From positions 909,538 to 973,537 of the forward strand of contig JAIVFJ010000001.1 in assembly GCA_025765615.1 (NCBI GenBank): a DNA stretch of 64,000 bases, in the 5' to 3' direction. Shown in pieces: positions 10,870-20,206 of this stretch. The notes under the pieces are model-generated. The model was not told the origin of the DNA. It ran no database searches and saw nothing but the letters and a program-made list of their open reading frames with translations. Made by a program: the position numbers and the translations under genes. Origin of the DNA: Zopfochytrium polystomum. Lineage: Eukaryota > Chytridiomycota > Chytridiomycetes > Chytridiales > Chytridiaceae. The first letter of the stretch is position 1. Each line of letters starts with the position of its first letter.

Positions 10870-11123
10870 CACTCAAATAACCACCCCACTCGCCGACCCC
10901 GCCGTCGCCGCCTTCTCCACCACCGGCCCTAACTTCCGCGACCGCCGCCGCCTCTTGTCTCCGCAACCACCGCCTCCCCCAGCACGTCTACGCCGAGTGT
11001 CCGCCGCCAACGTCGCCGGCACTTTCCGAGACCTTGACCACCACAAGTGGATATTCCGAGGTCGGCAAACCCACGAAGCCGCCGGTCCTGTTTGGCGCGC
11101 TTGCAGGAAGCTTTGTGCGCTGA
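10870..11123 (+). pseudogene. degraded copy of tiny family B gene
   Basis: Reading the plus strand, ITTPLADPAVAAFSTT and FRDRRRL match the start of the gene at 7602-7339, but the expected ATG is ATA and the frame must shift in the Pro-rich middle to reach the conserved end KPPVLFGALAGSFVR followed by TGA at about 11121. Loss of the start codon and a frameshift make it a pseudogene. It is the mirror partner of 7339-7602. Confidence 0.5.
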
Positions 11124-11499
11124 TGGTGCCGGAGAAGCCGTCGAGGATCGCAACGACGAGAACGGCAACATTCAAGCGACTTGGGACGTCAGCCAGGGCA
11201 AGCAAAGACTCGGCCGAAAATATCAAAAACAAGATTCGGAATCAGCAGATTTTTGGACCTACTCTTCCAGGTTTACTCGCAGAAGACCAGCGAGCAGCGA
11301 TTGAGCCCTATCGTTCCCCATTTCTGTTTTAGCTCTTCAGCCTTCCATCATAATGTATTTCTGTCTTATGGCTGCATAGAATATATTTTTGGGTTGGTCT
11401 TCCCTAGACCTTGCTCTCACCCACCGCCCAACGCGGATATGGTTGACAGAGTGGGAATGGAACCAACAGGAAAAGGGAGCGACCCACATACCACGTCAC

Positions 11500-12260
11500 C
11501 TTAGCGAGCTCGAATCACGTCAATCTGTCCCTGTGCGGAACAAAGGAGGCCCGCTTCCTGAGTAGTCATGAGATGTCCGGGTTTTACTGAATCACACAGT
11601 CCAATATTGGAGGATGAGGATAAGGGCACAAGACCATAGTCGAGAAACAAGAGAAAACATAAAGAAAAAAACGAGTACGAGGCAACGATGCTGCGAGGTT
11701 TCAGGATCACCATGAAGATAGGGAAGGGAAAAAAAAGAAGCGATCACGAGCGAATCCGGGACAGCCTTCGCCGAAACTCGCTCTCAAATTCCGAAAAACA
11801 AAAATGGCACCGCCGTCAACCGAAGAACAGCGCAAAGGCCGCAGGGTTTGGGATATAGGTGTCCACCCGTGGGAAGCTGCTTCGTTGAGCAGCTCCGGTT
11901 TTTGGAATCACGCTCATCGAATCCCTTTACATCGGCGACCCCATGCGGTGCGAGCCGTACATGATGACATGGGCGCGCTTGACCTTGGCCGGCTGAACGA
12001 GCTTTGCAACGGTGGCCGGGTTGGTGGAGCGGACGGCAGACTGCGAAGCTGGGCTTTGGGCCGTCGACGGCGTGGTTCCGGTGTCGAATTTTGTGTAGGC
12101 GAAACCGGAGAAGGGTGAGGTGCGCGGCTTGGCGCGAACGGAGACGGTGGGAGTTCCTAGCATGATGGACGACATTTGCTCTTTTTTTACTGGATTGTGG
12201 GAGGATGAGACCAGTTTTGCAGGGAGATGTGAGCGATGAAGGGAGGGATGTTAGTGTGCG
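11500..12260. repeat. third copy of the family A segment
   Basis: Matches 9350-10130 in the same orientation, including the non-coding downstream region (GTAGTCATGAGATG near 11563 against 9370, and the ACGAGTACGAGG tract near 11672 against 9473). It therefore represents a direct duplication added to the palindrome. Confidence 0.6.
11927..12175 (-). CDS. tiny unknown protein, family A, copy 3
   Basis: An 82-codon minus-strand ORF from ATG 12175. Compared with copies 1 and 2 it lacks about 20 residues of the N-terminal Thr/Pro region but keeps TSPFSGFAYTKFDT and the exact C-terminal block VKRAHVIMYGSHRMGSPM. TATAAAT at 12273-12279 (minus strand) lies about 100 bases upstream. The frame is intact despite clear nucleotide divergence, supporting function. 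Unknown family. Confidence 0.6.
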   Translation of the reverse strand: MSSIMLGTPTVSVRAKPRTSPFSGFAYTKFDTGTTPSTAQSPASQSAVRSTNPATVAKLVQPAKVKRAHVIMYGSHRMGSPM

Positions 12261-13125
12261 GCAAGCTCATGGATTTATATATCCACGCGATGAACGGAGT
12301 TTGGGAGCTTTGACGCAGTGTCCCCACGAAAAACAAACCGTTTTTGGCTAGATCATCAAATTAGTATAAGGCATGGACGCAATCAGCTGGAGATTCGTGG
12401 GGATAGCGGGAAAGCCGTTTCCGACCCAGACGGAGCTTGGGCAGATTGAGCGAAAGCACAACAAGCACACGACAGAGATGCAGGCAGAGTGGCCTCGAGG
12501 CTCAGTGTGTACTCAAAAAATTGCATTGATCTACATTTACTTCTAGAGTTTATCCGAATGCTCAGCGCCGGAAGGATCCCATGCTCTTCCATGGCTGCCG
12601 TGACCTGCCTTCTATGTTTTGATTCGTTTCAATTGGGTCGCGGGTCTGGCTTTCCCTTAATAGCGCTCTGTGAAAGGTCAGTGGAATTGCGGTGATCATT
12701 TACTGGCACATTTGAAAGGTGGTGAGGACTCAATGAGTGTTGGCAATTCAATTTCGCAAAACGTGCTGCATCAAGCAGGAATCAAAGTTCAACATAAACA
12801 CACGGATCGAACCAAAGCCCCGACAAACGAAAATGGCCTTCCGGGCTCAGTAAAAATTATCGCCACCACTGTCAGTTCCTGATACCCTTTTGCAAGTATT
12901 CGTCGCAGTGGGCATCACGTCATTGGTTAGGATTGTGGTTTGAAGTTCCATCTCAAGCCGCCCAAAGGGGCTCCAGTCACAGGCGATCCTTGGTTGTCTC
13001 CGAGGTTACGCCTTCTGGTTTTTGAACCATCAATTCTTCGTCAAAGGCCCCAAGAGCCGCGCACCAAGGCATTAAGTCAGCTAGTTACACACAATAAATT
13101 CACTCTTTTGGAAGTCACTAGCACC
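12261..13125. other. intergenic, tRNA-His-linked duplication
   Basis: No gene is supported. The part from about 12880 to 13125 (GTTTGAAGTTCCATCTCAAGC, then CGCCTTCTGGTTT) is a diverged copy of 8930-9060, the region that precedes the tRNA-His at 9126, so the tRNA was copied together with its flank. Confidence 0.45.
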
Positions 13126-13197
13126 GCAGTATTCTTATGGTGGCTCTTACGCCTCGTTGCGGCCAAGGCAACGGTGGTTCGATTCCACCATACGGCA
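13126..13197 (+). pseudogene. tRNA-His pseudogene
   Basis: Aligned with the intact copy at 9126, this 72-nt copy has an A-G mismatch in the acceptor stem, a broken anticodon stem (CCTCG with CAAGG), anticodon position changed from GTG to GCG and altered D-loop bases. The T arm is still perfect. It cannot be a normal histidine tRNA. Confidence 0.8.
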
Positions 13198-13407
13198 ACC
13201 TTCAGCTCGGAGCAATTAAGCTGAAGGGTATTCGGTTTCCTCATTATAATTTAGCTGCTGATAAAGCGTTTCAAGATGTGAATCCATTTTCTCGAATGCG
13301 AAAAGCTTTATTCAAGTTTACAAGTACACCGGCCAGTCAAATGATGATGATGATGTCTTGATCAGTGGTGAAACAAATAATCCAAACGCACAGCAAGTGC
13401 CTCTATC

Positions 13408-13690
13408 TCAGGTGGTCAATGTAGCCTTGACGGCATCCTCCACGTGCCGCTTCCAACTGTGTGGCTCACGTCCAAGGAGCTCAACCAGATCTGCCGTCTC
13501 CACATACAGCGCGCCGCGCGACGCAGCGACATCGCACTGAGCAAAGACAACGGCAACGGGTGACCCGAGTCTTAAACCCTAACCCGCGAAAACGTCTTCG
13601 AGAAACCACGGCCGATCCTGAGGAGTCACAACTGTATTAAGCAGCGGAATGAGACGAACGCCATCATCGATGCCGTTTGGGATAGTTCGA
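13408..13690 (-). pseudogene. possible C-terminal remnant of an NmrA-like NAD(P)-binding oxidoreductase
   Basis: The minus strand reads QDRPWFLEDVFAG, a TAG stop, then VVFAQCDVAASRGALYVE, DLVELLGREPHSWKRHVED and a final TGA. The arrangement resembles the end of NmrA/isoflavone-reductase-like proteins (xRPxxFxEN, then an LxGRxPxSxxxxLE tail). There is no start, and an in-frame stop lies in the middle unless a short intron removes it. It sits between two tRNA-His copies in the duplicated zone. The family call is tentative. Confidence 0.3.
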
Positions 13691-13789
13691 CTCAAAATAG
13701 CTCAGCGATGAGATAAATTGAAAGAATGTGGGAGCAGTCGAAAAATAACCACGGCAATTCTGATGGTGTCGTATTGGCGATGATGGAAG

Positions 13790-14032
13790 ATCCGGTTGTG
13801 GCGGTCGCGCCCTCGGATAGCGACTGCGACGCGGCTGGAAGCTTGGCACCGCCGGTGCCCGAGGTGCGGAGGCGGCCGAGAGACCGCACCCGGCTTTGCT
13901 TCGTCCGCCCACCGCATCGCGCAACCGCTCGCCTCACCTTTGGCCCACTTCGCGTACAAAAAGCTCGACACGGCCCCCCCTGCCGTCCCCAAAACTCGAC
14001 GGCAGCCGATGCGAGGCCTCGTGACCATTTAG
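13790..14032 (+). pseudogene. degraded family A gene
   Basis: In the plus frame ending with TAG at 14030, the segment ASPLAHFAYKKLDTAPP matches the family A core block (SPFARFAYTKLDTESS), but the N-terminal part is out of frame or unrecognisable and the C-terminal VKRAHVIMYG block is missing. It lies just upstream of the intact tRNA-His at 14098, repeating the gene-tRNA pairing seen at 8121/9126. Confidence 0.5.
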
Positions 14033-14097
14033 AAAGCCTCCCTCCAAGAACCGAGTTAGTTTATCAATGTAATTTAAGCAAGAGGAGCTCTGCTAAT

Positions 14098-14169
14098 GCA
14101 GTATTCGTATAGTGGCTAGTACGCCTCGTTGTGGCCGAGGCAACGGTGGTTCGATTCCACCATACTGCA
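14098..14169 (+). tRNA. tRNA-His(GTG), copy 2
   Basis: Identical over all 72 bases to the copy at 9126, with complete acceptor, anticodon and T-arm pairing. The identity continues a few bases into the 3' flank (TTAGGCCT), indicating a recent duplication or gene conversion. Confidence 0.93.
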
Positions 14170-14944
14170 TTAGGCCTAATTTTTTGATTACTATCCTCTT
14201 GAAGCGGGGCAGGCAAGAGGCGAGTGGAGGGCTGTTGAGGTTGTTAAGTGACCAAAGGTATGAGTGATCGAGTGTTCGAGCTTTGAGGAGTTGAGCGAAG
14301 CTGGAGGCAACAAAATGTAACGAGCTTTCATCAATATATGTATTTTTACTATTTTTCAAATGGGTATGGACATAAATCGTCAAAGGGTAACTTTCCGATC
14401 TTGAGGCGCCCCGGTTCTGTTTTTTCCGTCCCCATCATCAAGACGTTGAAAAGCAGCAACAAAGTTAGATGAAGGAACCAGCGGCCGCGACTTCAAATAC
14501 TCCATTGCCTACCGAGGTCGATGTTGTAAAACCAATCGAGATCCCTCAAATTATCTGCAGTCAGCCCGTAAGGCTCGGTCCGAGTGATGCCAGTAGCCGG
14601 AAAAAAAGGGAGGGCAGGAAGCACCGTTCCAACTGGGTCTTCATTGTCCGGACAGGCGGTCCACCGCTCCAAAGGAACTCGGCATTGTTTGTTGACTTTT
14701 AGACTTTAGACCTTTTTTCTCTGCTCCTTTTACTCTCACGTGTTTGTCCATCTCTTCTTTCTCTTTTATGCTGATTTCCAAGTCACACACGGTGTGCGAG
14801 AATCTCCATCTCATTCTCGTGTGCAGGTTTGTGACGCAGCCCTCCTTCCTCGTTGCCATCCCCCAATGTCTCTCTCTCGTCATCCTTCCTCAATATAAGT
14901 GGGAGAATCTTCATCTCATTCTCATGTGCAGTTCCCTCCAATTC
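14170..14944. other. intergenic stretch
   Basis: No gene is supported. A short tandem-like repeat (GAATCTCCATCTCATTCTCGTGTGCAG at 14801 and GAATCTTCATCTCATTCTCATGTGCAG at 14904) is visible. Confidence 0.4.
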
Positions 14945-15692
14945 TCAACAAAAGTCGCTGTCTCTATCGATGGGTGCGACTGAGGAATGCGGTCGCAAAA
15001 GCACAGAAAGACAGAAAACAACAAATATATATAACAATCCACTCAACTGTAACGCCGCTGCACGTTTCGCCTCTTGGCACCTCCGCACCGATTCCGCGGC
15101 AAGTCCAGACACGTACTGGAACCGCTTCAGGACCTCCTGAACCTCTCGGTGCAGCTTTTCGTGCTGCGCGCGTCGGTGGTTCCAGGTGTACACCATACAG
15201 AGTATGTGCTTGAATGATTAGCTTTCGTCGTTACCGCCCAACGACAAAGATCTCCCAAGAGAACTATAATAAAAATGTGCTCACCTTATCAAACGATGCA
15301 TCGCCGACATCGCGCTCCAATGTTGCCAAATCCGTCCGAGTCCGCGCGACCAAGGATCTGGCATACTCCGCCTGCGTCCGGCTGCTTTCCCAGAAATCCT
15401 CATATCTATCACTGCTGGAGCACAGGAGTCGCAACTGGACGTCCTTGAGGTCAGCTTGACTGAAATTGCGGCGACGTCGCGACACCCTTCTCAAACCGAT
15501 TCCATGTCGGGACTGGTCACCGCACTGCGCAACTCCTCCCTGTCCATCCTTGGAGCTCCCCTCAACCTCGAGCGCATCTGTCAAGCGATCCAAACATTCC
15601 TCCGAGTAGTTACAAGCTTTCGCTATCCGAATTTCGCAGGTGGAGTCCATATTCCATTTCCTCTGGCGATCCGCGCGACGCCGCGCCGACAT
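14945..15692 (-). CDS. putative coiled-coil protein with a C-terminal membrane anchor
   Basis: Exons 15285-15692 and 14945-15163 join in frame across a 121-nt GT-AG intron (GTGAGC donor, CGCGCAG acceptor) to give 208 residues. The central region is rich in heptad-like charged and Leu residues (RTDLATLERDVGDASFDK, then HEKLHREVQEVLKRF), suggesting a coiled coil. It is followed by one hydrophobic segment, LSGLLYIFVVFCLSVLL, and a short tail, the layout of tail-anchored proteins. I do not recognise the family; resemblance to SNARE or karyogamy-type membrane proteins would be a guess. ATG 15692 lies only 8 bases from the ATG of the divergent ORF at 15701, so one of the two starts is probably wrong. 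Confidence 0.4.
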
Positions 15693-15700
15693 TCTAGCCG

Positions 15701-16102
15701 ATGTCGTCCTCCCCTCCGCCCGTATCCTCCTCATACCTGCAACCACCAGCACCCACCGCAAAACCCGCTGGCGGCCGCTGCTTTTCCCGTCTTGTGCTCG
15801 ACTGCGGCATGTCCGCCAGCTTCCACCCGCGGGACGCCGCCGCCGTCCTCGCGACCCTCTCCGACCGCGCCTCCATCGGGTTCCTCGACGCCTCCGCCCA
15901 GAGCTGCTCCCCCTGCCCTTGCACCGTGCAGCCTCTTTGCGACTGCAGCACGCCCGGTCAGCACTGCTCCACCGTTTGCAACCGTACCCAGTCCAAGGCG
16001 AACGGATGGACCCGTGTGCGTGGCTGCGCTGTGTGGGAGCGCTTGTTTGTCTGGCGCTGCGCGGCGTTTTTGGACCGCCGACGGTGCGGGGGGGCAGGGT
16101 AG
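15701..16102 (+). CDS. unknown ORF with a Cys-rich segment
   Basis: A 133-codon open frame. The first 100 codons show the strong C-ending codon preference of the confident genes here, and the N-terminus looks natural (Ser/Pro-rich, then CFSRLVLDCGMSASFHPRD). Around residues 68-92 there are seven cysteines in a CSPCPC..CDCSTPGQHC..C pattern. The last 30 codons belong to a segment that is repeated at about 16282-16370 and may not be part of the protein. No family is recognised. It runs divergently from the ORF at 15692. Confidence 0.35.
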   Translation: MSSSPPPVSSSYLQPPAPTAKPAGGRCFSRLVLDCGMSASFHPRDAAAVLATLSDRASIGFLDASAQSCSPCPCTVQPLCDCSTPGQHCSTVCNRTQSKANGWTRVRGCAVWERLFVWRCAAFLDRRRCGGAG

Positions 16103-16375
16103 CGCGCAACAGGGAAACTCCTGATGCGTGAACGTGCTGGGTGAAATTCGGATGCACGGTGAGGGCTTGGTTTTACCATGCAGAAGTAACGTGTGCTGAT
16201 TTTTTTTTTCTTTCTTTTTTTCTTGGTTGTCACCCCAGTCGCACTCGCCTAACCCGGACGACTAACAGATGGGTATCTCCTGGTAGGTGCGCTGTGTGGG
16301 AGAATTTGTTTGTGTGGCGCTGTGCGGCATTTGCGAACCGACGACAGGGTTAGGGCAGAGCGCAAACGAGAGAGC
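16018..16375. repeat. short tandem duplication
   Basis: The segment TGCGCTGTGTGGGAG..TTGTTTGT.TGGCGCTG at 16023-16100 recurs at 16289-16375 with scattered substitutions. Confidence 0.5.
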
Positions 16376-16589
16376 CTTGGAAAAAGCTTGTTGTGTTGAA
16401 TGTGTGCTCACTTAAATAGCCAGATTTTGCAAACCAAATAAAGAACCTCACTTTGTTTTCTTTCAATTGCAAGCCCTACCGGATAGAAGTGATTAAAGTC
16501 AAGTGCGTTTTCCATCGAGGCAACCCCATCAAGATTCTTCCAATGGGAATCCACAGCGATTCGCTCCGCATCCAATTGTGCCGTCACAC

Positions 16590-16780
16590 ACATGATGCTC
16601 GACAACCGCCACAGCCCTGCGCATGCGCTCCAGCCAGCACGGCATCGAAGTGCGCGAGTCCTAGCTGCACGCCGTGCTGCGCGAGGCTGTCCCTCTGGGC
16701 TGCGTCGGCGCAGGCGGTGACGCATCGGTCATGTTTGGAACGTGTATGAGTTCCAACTGCCGCAGGAACAGCAGCAGCAG
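16590..16780 (-). pseudogene. decayed C-terminal fragment of the ankyrin-family gene
   Basis: On the minus strand, CVTACADAAQRDSLA and GVQLGLAHFDAVL line up with CSDAAQCDQLALRCVQLGLAKHLDTVL of the intact gene at 17456-20206. No ankyrin repeats or start remain. Confidence 0.45.
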
Positions 16781-17455
16781 CAGCATCATTAGCTGCCTCC
16801 GCATCAGTCATAGGAATGCCCCTCTGAGGATTGTCCTCGAGCGGTTCGAGTCACACAACTCTAATCGCTGACAGACTTGCAAATTGTCTGGTGGAACGCA
16901 GGCAGCCAATGATTTCAGCCTGTGCGCATCGTGGTTGGAGTTGGATTGGGAAGGAGACGGGCTAAATGCTTGTTTGGAGGCCTAATTAGTGCTTCGCAGC
17001 GCCAATGGAAGATGGGATCGTAGCTGGAAAGCTCGTTTGTGTCAGAGTTATGAAGCTGTAGGAAGCAAAGAGGGCTATTCTGAATGAAGGTGAAGACATA
17101 TTTACACAGGCCAACAAGAAAGTGTATCGAGGAGTTCATGGGTAATCCTGGCCACGCAGCGCAAGGCAGCGCATGATCTCTTCGAAGAAATGTTGATCGA
17201 GCCCCAGTAGTACTCGCACCGGGCAGGCGCTTCGGGTGCGTCCATTTTGCGGGAACGCATCTTTGTGATGATGATGTGCGGCGTTTCTGGGGCCGCCGAC
17301 GATGCGGACTCTTCGATCGTACGCAAAAGAGTCGCCTCAGAGGAACCAGATGAAAAAAAGGATTTACACGGTTTCGTGATTACATTTTATTTGTAAAAGC
17401 GGCAGCCCACCACAACAAATGACGACGATAGAAGAAATCAAATCACCTCTGCGAT
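16781..17455. other. intergenic, downstream of the intact ankyrin gene
   Basis: Only short ORFs without recognisable content. AATTT and ATTTTATTTG runs near 17380-17395 probably lie in the 3' untranslated region of the minus-strand ankyrin gene. Confidence 0.4.
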
Positions 17456-20206
17456 CTATGTGTCTTCCTGCATCGAAGAGGAATCCTCCAACTCGCTCTC
17501 CATCGAAATGTGCCGCCACGCCTCGTGTTCGACAACCTCCGCCGCCCTGAGCTCCAGCGCGGCGTCAACGCCGCCAAAGCAGTGCCGCAGCCACACAACA
17601 GAGTCCAGCGACCCGCGGGACACAGCAAAGTCCATCGTCTCCACCGCCGTCCGCGCGCCACTGCGCGCGAGCATGCCCAGCATCGGGCGGAACCCGGCAA
17701 GCATCGGGTGCGCGGCAGCCGCTTCCGGGAAGCCCTCACAGAGCCACTGCAGCACGGCGAAGCGAAGGTGGCGCACGCAGGATTCCATCAAAGCCGTGAC
17801 GGCGCCGCGAGCGGCGAAGAGCGCTGGCCGGCGGGAGTGGAGGGATTTGAGCACCGCGACGCCGAGGCCGTCGATTGCGGCTGCGCGCTCGGACCGGTTC
17901 GCTGGCTCGTAATCCGAAGGCGCGTCCCAGTGCTTGAGCGTGTTGTCGCCAACGACGACGTTAAGGGACGCTGTGGCGAGCGCGTCGGGGCTTTCCTCCA
18001 GCACTGTGTCAAGATGCTTTGCGAGCCCGAGCTGGACGCAGCGCAACGCAAGTTGGTCGCACTGCGCTGCGTCGCTGCAAGAGGCGACCACTACAGCCAT
18101 ACTGGCGACAGGCATGCCCTCCAGCGGCAGCAGATGAACGGTGGGGTTGCCGGTGCGCGACTGCTCCTCAAGGACCTTGGTCCAAAATGCTGGTACAGTT
18201 ATTTCCTTGCCACTGGCGTGCCTCTGGCTGCCGTCATCGCTTTCGCCATTGGTCCCTTCGGGTGTTAGACCATAAGTGACGCCGAGGTACTTTACCACCC
18301 TCCAATGCCCGTTTCGGGAGGCGCGGGCGGCGGCATCATGACTGCATCCTTCGGATCGATTGTCGTGGAGAAATTTGACCACCTCCAGATATCCTCGCGC
18401 TGCTGCCATATCCATGGCCTTTTTGCTGCACCCCTCCTTCCGGTTCGCGTGGAGGTATTGTACCACATTCAGATGTCCGTTGCTGGCTGCTCCATTCATG
18501 GCCTCCTTAGTGCAGCCTTCGACACGACGCTTGTGCAAGAACTCGACCACGTCTTGGTGTCCCGCTGCTGCAGCTTTGTCCATTGCATTCGCTGTGAAGT
18601 TCGCTGTGTAATGGTTGTGCAGGAATTTCACAACTGCCAAATGACCGCCCGCCGCTGCCGCATTCACAGCAGCTGCTGTGCAGCCCTCCTGGGAGTCCTG
18701 GCGGTTGCTGTGCAAAAATTCGAGGACGTCCAAAAGTCCCGCGCCTGCGGCCAAGTCCATTGCCGAAGACTCCATCAAGGGCTCAGTCCAGTCTTCAAAG
18801 GACAGTCGATGCAAGACCTGGATGATCTCCAAGCATGCTCGTGGCAGCACATGGAAGCGCTCGAGGATTGGCGCGTACACGAGGTCGGCCGTAATGTCTG
18901 CCACCTCGGGACGATGTTCCAGCAGGAACTTGACCACCTCTGCTCGTATATTCAAATCCACGCGATCCTCCGTCGACGCCGAATACAGTGCGCCATGGAG
19001 CGCGTCCGCCGTGCAGCCCTCGGTGCGGTGGGAGTGCAGGAACTTCACCACGTCAATGTGCCCATTCTCCGCGGCGCCATCCATCGCCGCGACTGTCGCC
19101 GGCGCTCCGCGCTCGTGCAAATACTCAACGACAGCAAGGTGTCCCTTCGTCGCGGCCTCGTCCAACGCCCCGGCCACGCACTCGCTGCCGAACCTCTCCA
19201 TCACCCACTCGAGCACGCGCACTCGCCCCGACTCGGCGGCCTCAGCGGCAACCTTGAGCCCAACTTGGGCATCAAAAGGCTTGAACACGTCCGCCCACCT
19301 CAGCAAGTCAACGCGGCCGTCGCGGGCCGCGTTGTAGATAAAACCGTCGTTGATGCTGAGCGTGGGCTGCGCGGCAAAGAGCGCGACGACGCGGTGTACC
19401 GGCAGGCCGGACTGCGCAATGTCGCTCGACTCGATAGAGCTCTCGCCGCGTGGTCCAGGCCGAACGAGGTCCAGCCAGTCGCGGGCCACGGCAACAGGGT
19501 AGAGCTGGCGCACGAACCGGTCGTCCATCTTCGAATGGACAACTGTGAACATGGATCTGCTGCGGATGAGGAGGTAGTCGGGGTAGTTGAGGGAGACGCC
19601 GTCATTTAGTACCGCTGCAAAGTTTAACGCGCGGGCGGCCGTTGCTGCCGCGGCCGCGGCCTGTGTGGGTGCTGTATTGGGATCGATGAGCAAGTGGTGG
19701 AGGTCGTGTTCGAAGATGTCGCGGCACACGGATCTGGTTCGTTCGCGATCGGCGCCGGAGCCGCCGGGGTGGAGCGGTTGGATGTCGATGCCGGACAGGA
19801 GTTGGGTTACGGGGCTGGCGAGGGCGAGGATGGTGTTTTTAAGCTCGGGTGAGAGTTTGTCCCAGAGGCTGCGGCGCACGAAGGACTTCGTCGGAGCATC
19901 GGCCAAGGGGCCGTGTGGGGCGGGAGCGGGGACTGGCACGGCCGTCGTGGCGGTGGGCGGTGAATCAAGGAGCCTCAAGCTCGTGAGAAGTGTTGTCACT
20001 GCGGCGACAGCAGCTTGGAGTGCGCCAAAGTGCTCGCGGACGGGTTCGTTCGAAGAGGACGCTTCACCGCCTTTGAGGGTGGCGACTGCGGTAACGACGG
20101 CGGTGGTGGCTGCAGCTGCAGAGACGGCGGCTGCCAGCGCCTTTGCGGAGACCTGGATGGCGTGGATCTGGGCCTCGATGGCCGCCAGGCCTTGCGCCGT
20201 CAGCAT
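17456..20206 (-). CDS. large ankyrin-repeat protein, intact copy
   Basis: One uninterrupted frame of 916 codons. Residues 1-100 form an Ala-rich helical region; around 105-130 is RRSLWDKLSPELKNTILALA, which resembles a short F-box-like or helical docking motif; roughly 290-640 carry about ten degenerate ankyrin repeats with the local consensus GHLxVVKFLHxxRxEGCxxxAMxxAA. Residues 700-916 form a conserved Ala/Leu-rich C-terminal domain (DAAQCDQLALRCVQLGLAKHL, then DSVVWLRHCFGGVDAAL). Ankyrin repeats mediate protein binding, and with an F-box-like element a role as a ubiquitin-ligase adaptor is possible but unproven. Related copies lie at 24506-27254, 28001-29410, 29635-29815 and 16590-16780. 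Confidence 0.85.
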   Translation of the reverse strand: MLTAQGLAAIEAQIHAIQVSAKALAAAVSAAAATTAVVTAVATLKGGEASSSNEPVREHFGALQAAVAAVTTLLTSLRLLDSPPTATTAVPVPAPAPHGPLADAPTKSFVRRSLWDKLSPELKNTILALASPVTQLLSGIDIQPLHPGGSGADRERTRSVCRDIFEHDLHHLLIDPNTAPTQAAAAAATAARALNFAAVLNDGVSLNYPDYLLIRSRSMFTVVHSKMDDRFVRQLYPVAVARDWLDLVRPGPRGESSIESSDIAQSGLPVHRVVALFAAQPTLSINDGFIYNAARDGRVDLLRWADVFKPFDAQVGLKVAAEAAESGRVRVLEWVMERFGSECVAGALDEAATKGHLAVVEYLHERGAPATVAAMDGAAENGHIDVVKFLHSHRTEGCTADALHGALYSASTEDRVDLNIRAEVVKFLLEHRPEVADITADLVYAPILERFHVLPRACLEIIQVLHRLSFEDWTEPLMESSAMDLAAGAGLLDVLEFLHSNRQDSQEGCTAAAVNAAAAGGHLAVVKFLHNHYTANFTANAMDKAAAAGHQDVVEFLHKRRVEGCTKEAMNGAASNGHLNVVQYLHANRKEGCSKKAMDMAAARGYLEVVKFLHDNRSEGCSHDAAARASRNGHWRVVKYLGVTYGLTPEGTNGESDDGSQRHASGKEITVPAFWTKVLEEQSRTGNPTVHLLPLEGMPVASMAVVVASCSDAAQCDQLALRCVQLGLAKHLDTVLEESPDALATASLNVVVGDNTLKHWDAPSDYEPANRSERAAAIDGLGVAVLKSLHSRRPALFAARGAVTALMESCVRHLRFAVLQWLCEGFPEAAAAHPMLAGFRPMLGMLARSGARTAVETMDFAVSRGSLDSVVWLRHCFGGVDAALELRAAEVVEHEAWRHISMESELEDSSSMQEDT

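Larger units (their letters stand above)
7200..11240. repeat. large imperfect palindrome centred near the tRNA-His
   Basis: Features occur in mirror order: family B (minus), family A (plus), tRNA-His, family A (minus), family B remnant (plus). Non-coding parts also match in inverted orientation, for example AGCGTGGGGAAGTCGCTGAC near 7794 and its complement near 10313, and 8460-8850 against 9360-9720. Each arm is about 1.9 kb and the unmatched centre is about 0.3-0.5 kb. The arms have diverged by substitutions and indels, so the inversion-duplication is not recent. Limits are approximate. Confidence 0.75.

Noticed and set aside
13566..13585. Telomere-like TAAACCCTAACCC
   Set aside because: Only about two units, inside a gene remnant; not a telomeric array.
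15264..16157. 297-codon minus-strand frame read as one gene
   Set aside because: Its first half is Arg-rich antisense of the C-biased plus-strand ORF; only the part after 15692 looks natural.
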